A stretch of DNA of 5,346 bases, from assembly GCA_021813085.1 (NCBI GenBank), contig JAKAMA010000200.1, forward strand, positions 1-5,346, written 5' to 3'. The position numbers and the translations under genes are program-made. Positions 1-5,346 of the stretch are shown in pieces. The DNA is from Chloroflexota bacterium. Lineage in GTDB: Bacteria; Chloroflexota; Dehalococcoidia; DSTF01; JACRBR01. Every line of letters starts with the position of its first letter. Position 1 is the first letter of the stretch. The notes under the pieces are model-generated. The model was not told the DNA's origin. It did not search any database and worked only from the letters and a program-made list of their open reading frames with translations.

Positions 1-775
1 GTTCCCCCTGCGCTCGGGCCGCCTGCTGCCCGACGGCTCGTACCAGCAGCCCGCCAGCGCCATCGTCGCCAACTTCACGAAGCCCACGCCCGGCGCGCCC
101 TCGCTCCTTCGGCACACGGAGGTCGTCACCTTCTTCCACGAGTTCGGCCACATCCTCCACCAGACCCTGACCAAGGCGCGCTTCCTCGAGTTCGCCGGCT
201 CTTCGACCGAACGCGACTTCGTCGAGGCGCCCTCGCAGATGCTCGAACACTGGGTCTGGGACCGCGGCGTGCTCCGCCGCTTCGCGCGCCACCACAAGAC
301 GGGCGAGCCGCTGCCCGATGCCCTGCTCGACGCGATGGTGCGCGCGAAGAACCTCAGCAGCGGCATCGCCAACCTGCGCCAGATGTTCTTCGCGCGCCTG
401 GACTTCGCGCTTCACGCTCCCGGCTTCGACGGCGACACGACGCGCGCTGTCCGCGAGCTGTACCCGATCACCGGATTCCCGTATCCGGAGGGCACGCACT
501 TCCAGTCGGGCTTCGGCCACCTCTTCGGCTACGACGCCGGCTACTACGGGTACCTCTGGTCGCGCGTCTTCGGCGACGACATGTTCACCCGCTTCGAAGC
601 CGCGGGCGTGCTCGACCGCGCGACGGGCCTCGAGTACCGGCGCGCGGTGCTCGAACGCGGCGGCAGCGTCGATGGCGACGAGCTGGTGCGCGGCTTCCTC
701 GGCCGCGAGCCCAACACCGACGCCTTCCTCCGCGACCTCGGGTTGGAAGTGCCGGCGGCTGAGCCGTCGCCGTAG
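1..775 (+). CDS. M3-family zinc oligopeptidase, C-terminal part (5' truncated by window)
   Basis: This is a thimet oligopeptidase/oligoendopeptidase-like metallopeptidase that would cleave short peptides, probably in the cytoplasm. The frame is open from base 2, giving 257 visible residues of a family protein usually about 600-700 long; the ATG at 239 is internal. Visible residues 46-50 are HEFGH (bases 137-151), the HExxH zinc motif with catalytic Glu47. Glu75 in DFVEAPSQM is the expected third zinc ligand. [16 protein letters not shown] (171-186) is the conserved substrate-binding segment; by family comparison His173, Tyr181 and Tyr184 match the His and Tyr residues that contact substrate in thimet oligopeptidase. 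The C-terminal GGS and FLGREP motifs are also typical, and all catalytic residues are intact. It converges on rpoD and shares no operon with other genes here. Which M3 subfamily it belongs to cannot be settled without the N-terminal half. Confidence 0.95.
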   Translation, partial: FPLRSGRLLPDGSYQQPASAIVANFTKPTPGAPSLLRHTEVVTFFHEFGHILHQTLTKARFLEFAGSSTERDFVEAPSQMLEHWVWDRGVLRRFARHHKTGEPLPDALLDAMVRAKNLSSGIANLRQMFFARLDFALHAPGFDGDTTRAVRELYPITGFPYPEGTHFQSGFGHLFGYDAGYYGYLWSRVFGDDMFTRFEAAGVLDRATGLEYRRAVLERGGSVDGDELVRGFLGREPNTDAFLRDLGLEVPAAEPSP

Positions 776-777
776 GG

Positions 778-804
778 GTGCAGTCCCACGGCTCCGTGGC
801 GCAC
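778..804. terminator. GC hairpin between convergent genes, possible bidirectional terminator
   Basis: An outer 4-bp stem (GTGC 778-781 with GCAC 801-804) and an inner 5-bp stem (CCACG 786-790 with CGTGG 795-799) enclose a GCTC loop, with a 4x1 asymmetric internal loop between the stems. It starts three bases after the peptidase stop and lies 40 bases beyond the rpoD stop, so it could serve both transcripts. There is no T-run on either side, so it is not a standard intrinsic terminator; the terminator role is inferred from position. Confidence 0.4.
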
Positions 805-843
805 CGTTCCAGGCCATCGTCGCGCGAGACAGGGGCGAGCGGG

Positions 844-2400
<1,557 letters not shown>

Positions 2401-2411
2401 TCACCACCTCA
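2401..2411 (-). promoter_or_regulatory. rpoD ribosome binding site overlapping dnaG stop
   Basis: Read on the minus strand, the junction is TGAGGTGGTGAATG. The dnaG TGA supplies the first bases of GAGGTG, which ends four bases before the rpoD ATG. This fixes the rpoD start and suggests translational coupling of primase and sigma factor. Confidence 0.8.
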
Positions 2412-4343
2412 GCGGGCGGGGTGCCCGGTCCCGCGCCGTTGTTCGAGTACCCGTTGATGGACCTTCAGCCCAGCTTCCATATCCTCGACGAAGGCCGCGG
2501 CGAGGTCAGCCTCATCGTCTGCGGGACCGCGCGCATCGTGGCCGCCCGAACGCCACGCGGCGAGCGCCCGCTCCGCGATCTGCGCGCCACCGGCGACCGC
2601 GAGGTCGGAGATGACGGCGACGCTCGCGCGTTTCGCGAGGCGGAGCCGCTGCTGCTCGATGCGCCCAATAGTAGAACGCAGCGCGCGAACCAATGCATCG
2701 TCGTCGAAGGAGGGTAGGTCGAGGTTTACGACGCGCTCGAACTGCGGACGCAGGTCCGGCGTGAGCGATGCCTCAAACGACTCCCCCTCGTCCGACCATT
2801 CGATCCAGGCATCGAACAGCGCACGATTCTCGCTCTGCCCGAACAGTTCCGGCGTCATGTCCAGACCTTCGGCGCGTAGCTCAGGATAGCGGAAGAGCAA
2901 GGCGAGACAAAACTCTTCCCTGGCATCGTGCACGACGGGGTTGACAACGCGGGGGATGTCAAGTTCGCCGGGCCCGGTGCTGGCGGCACGGCGCGGTGTC
3001 GCGGCGGACCGTGCGCGGCGCAGGTCGAGGCGCAGCGTCTGCTCATCGACCTGTACGATGCGCGCCAGGCGCTGGAGGTAATGGGACTGCACGACGCGGT
3101 CGCCGACGGCGGCGACGAGCGGCAGGAGCTGCGCGGCGACATCGGACCGCTCCCGCGGCGATGAGAGGTCGTGGCGGGACGCCGCGCTCTCGAAGAGATG
3201 GTCGAGCACCGGCCGCGCCTCCGCCACGAGGGCGCGCCAGCGGTCCGGTTCGGCGCGGATCGTCTCGTCGGGGTCGCGGCCTGCGGGCATGGTGAGCACG
3301 CGGATGTCGGCGGCGAGCGTCTCCTGCTGGCGGATGACGCCGCGCCAGTCGACCTGCGGGGTCGACTCGCGGTCGACGGCGCCGGCGACGACCTCGACGC
3401 CCCGCAGGGTGGCCTCGCTGCCGGCGGCGTCGGCGTCGAGGGCGAGCGTGAGACTGCGGGTGTAGCGCTTGAGGAGCGCGACCTGGCGCTCGGTGAGCGC
3501 CGTGCCCATCGACGCGACGACGTTCGCGAAGCCGTGCTCGTGGGCCGCGATGGCGTCCATGTACCCTTCGACGATGACGGCGCCCTGGGCGCGGATGGCG
3601 TCCTTCGCGAGGTCGAGCGCGTAGAGCAACGACCCCTTGTCGAAGATCGGCGACTGGGCGGTGTTTACGTACTTCGCGTGCACGTCGCCGGCGCCGAGCG
3701 CGTCGCCGGGCAGCATCCGGCCGCCGAAGCCCGCGATGCGGCCGCGGTCATCGCGGATCGGGAACATCAGCCGGTGGCGGAAGCGGTCGTACGCGCCGCG
3801 GTCGCCTTCGACGGCGAGGCCGGCGTTGCGGACGTCCTTCGCGTCGAAGCCACGTGCTGCGAGATGCTGCAGCAGCGCCTCCCAGCTATTCGGCGCGTAG
3901 CCGAGCTGGAACCGCTCGACGGAGGAGTCGGCGAGACGGCGCTCGTCGAGGTAGGCACGGGCGGCATCGGACGTGAGGAGCGTGCTGTGGAAGAAGGCGG
4001 CGGCGGCCTCGTTGATCTCGTACAGCCGTGCGCGGTGAGCGTCCTCGACCGGGTCGCGGCGCTGGTCGAGGGCGACGCCGGCGCGCTCGGCGAGGGTGTG
4101 GAGGGCGTCGCGGAACTCGACGCCGTCCTTCTTCATGATGAAGCGGAAGATGTCGCCGCCAGTGCCGCAGGCGCCGAAGCAGTGCCAGGTCTGGCGCGAC
4201 GGGTCAACGTGGAACGAGGCGGTGCGCTCGCTGTGGAAGGGGCAGAGCGCCGTGTAGCCGCGGCCGGCCTTCTTCAGCGCGACGTACTGGGAGACGAGGT
4301 CGACGATGTCGATGCGTTCCTTGACGTCTTCGATCGTGCCCAT
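2409..4343 (-). CDS. dnaG: DNA primase DnaG
   Basis: This primase makes the RNA primers for Okazaki fragments at the replication fork, together with the replicative helicase. It has 644 residues, slightly longer than E. coli DnaG (581). The N-terminal zinc ribbon covers about 1-90, with ligands Cys34 and His37 (CPFH) and Cys55 and Cys59 (CFGAC). The second pair is CX3C instead of the common CX2C. The catalytic core includes the basic RFRHRLMFPIRD and GRIAGFGGR segments (187-209) and YVNTAQSPIFDKG (225-237). The TOPRIM fold follows with EGYMD (Glu259) and LDADAAG (Asp303, Asp305), the metal-binding acidic residues. An extra stretch at about 321-347 precedes the conserved GRDPDE motif (355-360). 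The C-terminal helicase-interaction domain (about 470-644) is divergent, as is usual. The N-terminus MGTIEDVKERIDIVDLVSQY is canonical for the family and supports the start. The gene lies 22 bases after the DinB-like gene and 8 bases before rpoD. Confidence 0.97.
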   Translation of the reverse strand: MGTIEDVKERIDIVDLVSQYVALKKAGRGYTALCPFHSERTASFHVDPSRQTWHCFGACGTGGDIFRFIMKKDGVEFRDALHTLAERAGVALDQRRDPVEDAHRARLYEINEAAAAFFHSTLLTSDAARAYLDERRLADSSVERFQLGYAPNSWEALLQHLAARGFDAKDVRNAGLAVEGDRGAYDRFRHRLMFPIRDDRGRIAGFGGRMLPGDALGAGDVHAKYVNTAQSPIFDKGSLLYALDLAKDAIRAQGAVIVEGYMDAIAAHEHGFANVVASMGTALTERQVALLKRYTRSLTLALDADAAGSEATLRGVEVVAGAVDRESTPQVDWRGVIRQQETLAADIRVLTMPAGRDPDETIRAEPDRWRALVAEARPVLDHLFESAASRHDLSSPRERSDVAAQLLPLVAAVGDRVVQSHYLQRLARIVQVDEQTLRLDLRRARSAATPRRAASTGPGELDIPRVVNPVVHDAREEFCLALLFRYPELRAEGLDMTPELFGQSENRALFDAWIEWSDEGESFEASLTPDLRPQFERVVNLDLPSFDDDALVRALRSTIGRIEQQRLRLAKRASVAVISDLAVAGGAQIAERALAAWRSGGHDARGPADDEADLAAAFVEDMEAGLKVHQRVLEQRRGTGHPAR

Positions 4344-4353
4344 GCCCCCCGTG

Positions 4354-4358
4354 CCCTC
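4354..4358 (-). promoter_or_regulatory. dnaG ribosome binding site
   Basis: GAGGG on the minus strand ends ten bases before the dnaG ATG, inside the 22-base gap after the DinB-like gene. A run of six G lies nearer the start codon and could also pair weakly with 16S rRNA. Confidence 0.5.
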
Positions 4359-4365
4359 GCTCTGC

Positions 4366-4869
4366 CTACGTGCGCTGCGCCAGCGGGATGATGACGCGGC
4401 GCGTCGGCGGCGCCTGCGCGGCGAGGCGCTCGATGTCCGCGGCGTGCTCGCGTTCGTGTGCAGCCATCTTCTCGGCGATCTGCGCGACCGTCATGCGGCC
4501 GAAGCGCGGGTGGAGGATGGCGCGCTCGAGCATCACGTCGTCGCAGCGGGCGAGGAGATCTTCGAGCGCGCGGCGCGCGGCCTGCATGCCGTGCACGATC
4601 TGGGGCACGGCGAGGGACTGCGCGAGCGCGGGGTCGCCCTCGTTGACCGAGCCGGTGGTTTCGCTACGTGGCTCGTCGCGGCTGAGCGCGAGCGCGGCGC
4701 GCTCGGTGAAGGTGCGCTCGACGCGGAGGAGGTGCGCCAGATGCGTCGCGATCGACCACGTCTCGCCGGCGGGGACGTGACGGAACTGCTCTTCGTTGAG
4801 GGCGCCCAGGGGCGCGAAGAGACGTTCGCGGCTGGTCTGCAGGCCGGACCTCAACTGCGCAACATGCAT
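4366..4869 (-). CDS. DinB-like four-helix-bundle protein, probably metal-binding
   Basis: This 167-residue protein has the length and pattern of the DinB/YfiT-like superfamily, whose members are four-helix bundles that often carry a His triad for a divalent metal. Some members are thiol transferases or hydrolases, and many have no known role. The family hallmark WSIATHLAHLLRVE is at 38-51, and AQIAEKMAAHEREHAADIER at 129-148. The likely triad is His46, His138 and His142; His43 is also nearby. No signal peptide or membrane segment is visible. The ATG at 4869 is preceded by AGGA ten bases upstream. It is the first gene of the presumed operon with dnaG and rpoD. Despite the name, it is unrelated to DNA polymerase IV. 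I saw no Bacillus-type LexA/SOS box in the upstream gap, so damage induction is unsupported. The superfamily call is fairly firm; substrate and reaction are unknown. Confidence 0.85.
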   Translation of the reverse strand: MHVAQLRSGLQTSRERLFAPLGALNEEQFRHVPAGETWSIATHLAHLLRVERTFTERAALALSRDEPRSETTGSVNEGDPALAQSLAVPQIVHGMQAARRALEDLLARCDDVMLERAILHPRFGRMTVAQIAEKMAAHEREHAADIERLAAQAPPTRRVIIPLAQRT

Positions 4870-4932
4870 CTTCGCGGCGTCCTACCACCCGGGGCCGGGC
4901 TATGGGTGCTGGCGGTCTTCGGAAGCAGGCCC

Positions 4933-4963
4933 ATTGTAGCGCCGCGGCAAGGCGGCGCCGCAA
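4933..4963 (-). promoter_or_regulatory. Candidate sigma-70 promoter for the DinB-like gene-dnaG-rpoD operon
   Basis: On the minus strand TACAAT (4938-4933) matches the -10 consensus at five of six positions. TTGCGG (4963-4958) is a partial -35 match, with a 19-base spacer, slightly longer than ideal. The predicted transcript start is near 4925, about 55 bases before the DinB-like ATG. It is the only AT-rich hexamer in a very GC-rich gap, which supports it. No equally good promoter was seen in the two gaps nearer to dnaG or rpoD. Confidence 0.55.
4939..4958. repeat. Perfect 7-bp inverted repeat in the promoter spacer
   Basis: GCGCCGC (4939-4945) and GCGGCGC (4952-4958) are exact reverse complements separated by six bases. 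The repeat fills the spacer between the candidate -10 and -35 elements. It could be an operator, or a GC hairpin ending the transcript of the upstream CARDB-like gene. No T-run follows it on the minus strand. Chance occurrence is possible in sequence this GC-rich. Confidence 0.5.
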
Positions 4964-4984
4964 GGGGCCCGGAGGGTCGACGGA

Positions 4985-5000
4985 CGCGCTTCCCCGCGCG
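4985..5000 (-). terminator. Short GC hairpin directly after the CARDB-like gene
   Basis: CGCGC and GCGCG arms of five bases flank a GGGGAA loop on the minus strand, starting right after the stop codon at 5001-5003. There is no T-run. Its placement fits a weak or factor-dependent 3' end, but GC-rich sequence gives such hairpins easily. Confidence 0.25.
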
Positions 5001-5346
5001 CTACTGCGGGGTGGGCGTCGCCGCCGGCGGCGACCCGCCCGGCACGGCGGCGGTCGGCGACGGCGGGCCGGTGGCGACGCGGATGAGGATGCGGTTGTTG
5101 GTGTCGTCGCTCTCCGGGATGGTGCCGTTGGGGTCGACGATGATCAGCAGCGTCTGGTCGCCCGAGACGGCGAGGCCGGTGCCGACGTCGATGCTGCGGC
5201 CGGGTTCGAGCGTGAAGTTGGGGACGGTGGCGCCGCCGAGCAGCTTGCTGCCGTCCTGGTTGAAGACGGCGACCACGAGATTGCCGACCGCGGGGCCGCG
5301 GCCCTGGTTGATCACCGTCACGAAGAGCAGACCACCGGAGATCGTC
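5001..5346 (-). CDS. CARDB-like beta-sandwich protein, C-terminal part (5' truncated by window)
   Basis: The frame is open to the window edge, giving 114 visible residues; the GTG at 5321 encodes an internal Val. Residues about 9-90 resemble one CARDB (cell adhesion-related) immunoglobulin-like domain. VTVINQGRGPAVGNLVVAVF begins at 9, a LEPGRSIDV turn follows, and VDPNGTIPESDDTNN at 70-84 is the typical closing motif (VDP.N.I.ES...NN). The last about 24 residues are rich in Pro, Thr, Ala and Gly and look like a disordered tail. Such domains are usually extracytoplasmic and occur as repeats in surface or secreted proteins. Signal peptide, other domains and full length lie outside the window, so export is inferred. 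No C-terminal membrane anchor or LPXTG-like sorting signal is present. It is on the same strand as the DinB-like gene but 131 bases away with a promoter between, so it is probably a separate unit. Confidence 0.75.
   Translation of the reverse strand, partial: TISGGLLFVTVINQGRGPAVGNLVVAVFNQDGSKLLGGATVPNFTLEPGRSIDVGTGLAVSGDQTLLIIVDPNGTIPESDDTNNRILIRVATGPPSPTAAVPGGSPPAATPTPQ

Noticed and set aside
2650..2720. Possible internal rpoD promoter in the 3' part of dnaG (TACTAT on the minus strand near 2671)
   Set aside because: Only four of six bases match a -10, and no -35 lies at 16-19 bases. Internal sigma promoters are known in this operon elsewhere, but this one is not supported.
4166..4244. Frameshift or sequencing error in dnaG at the CFGAC motif
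   Set aside because: One whole codon is extra and the frame continues through conserved residues on both sides, so it is a real codon insertion relative to CFGC.
3171..4391. Long open frame of 406 codons on the plus strand opposite dnaG
   Set aside because: dnaG is unmistakable on the other strand. The plus-strand translation is Gly/Ala/Val/Asp/Glu-rich with no recognisable motif, as expected for the antisense of a GC-rich gene.
4664..4963. Minus-strand open frame overlapping the DinB-like gene start and the promoter gap
   Set aside because: Arg/Pro/Ala-rich translation without motifs, out of frame with a better-supported gene, and it would run across the candidate promoter.
4870..5000. LexA/SOS box before the DinB-like gene
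   Set aside because: The gap contains neither GAAC nor GTTC half-sites, so Bacillus-type SOS control is not visible. A different lineage-specific box cannot be excluded.

Overview
This is a GC-rich window of chromosomal housekeeping genes. The features of the two information-processing genes point to Chloroflexota, perhaps near Dehalococcoidia. These are a DnaG zinc ribbon with an extra residue in its second cysteine pair, a principal sigma factor with a long helical insert between regions 1.2 and 2, and a gene order without rpsU before dnaG. The taxonomic call is inference from remembered family features, not from a search.

Layout. Positions 1-775 (+) hold the C-terminal catalytic half of an M3-family zinc oligopeptidase whose start lies outside the window. 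A 68-base convergent gap with a GC hairpin separates it from a block of three genes on the minus strand. In transcription order these are a DinB-like four-helix protein (4869-4366), DNA primase dnaG (4343-2409) and the principal sigma factor rpoD/sigA (2400-844). Gaps of 22 and 8 bases, with the rpoD ribosome site overlapping the dnaG stop codon, suggest one operon. A 131-base gap upstream of the DinB-like gene holds a good -10 hexamer (TACAAT) and a perfect inverted repeat. Beyond it, also on the minus strand, is the C-terminal end of a CARDB-like beta-sandwich protein with a Pro/Thr/Ala-rich tail (5346-5001).

How the genes fit together. dnaG-rpoD is the core of the classical macromolecular synthesis operon: primase starts Okazaki fragments and the sigma factor directs RNA polymerase to housekeeping promoters. 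The candidate promoter upstream looks sigma-70-like, so RpoD may drive its own operon. The DinB-like gene takes the first position, where rpsU sits in enterobacteria; its role there is unknown. The flanking peptidase and CARDB-like protein look functionally unrelated.

I found no CRISPR array, mobile element, tRNA, rRNA or clear new system. The points worth a second look are modest: the primase zinc-ribbon spacing, the sigma insert, the DinB-like gene in front of dnaG, and the inverted repeat filling the promoter spacer. No stretch over 300 bases lacks a gene.
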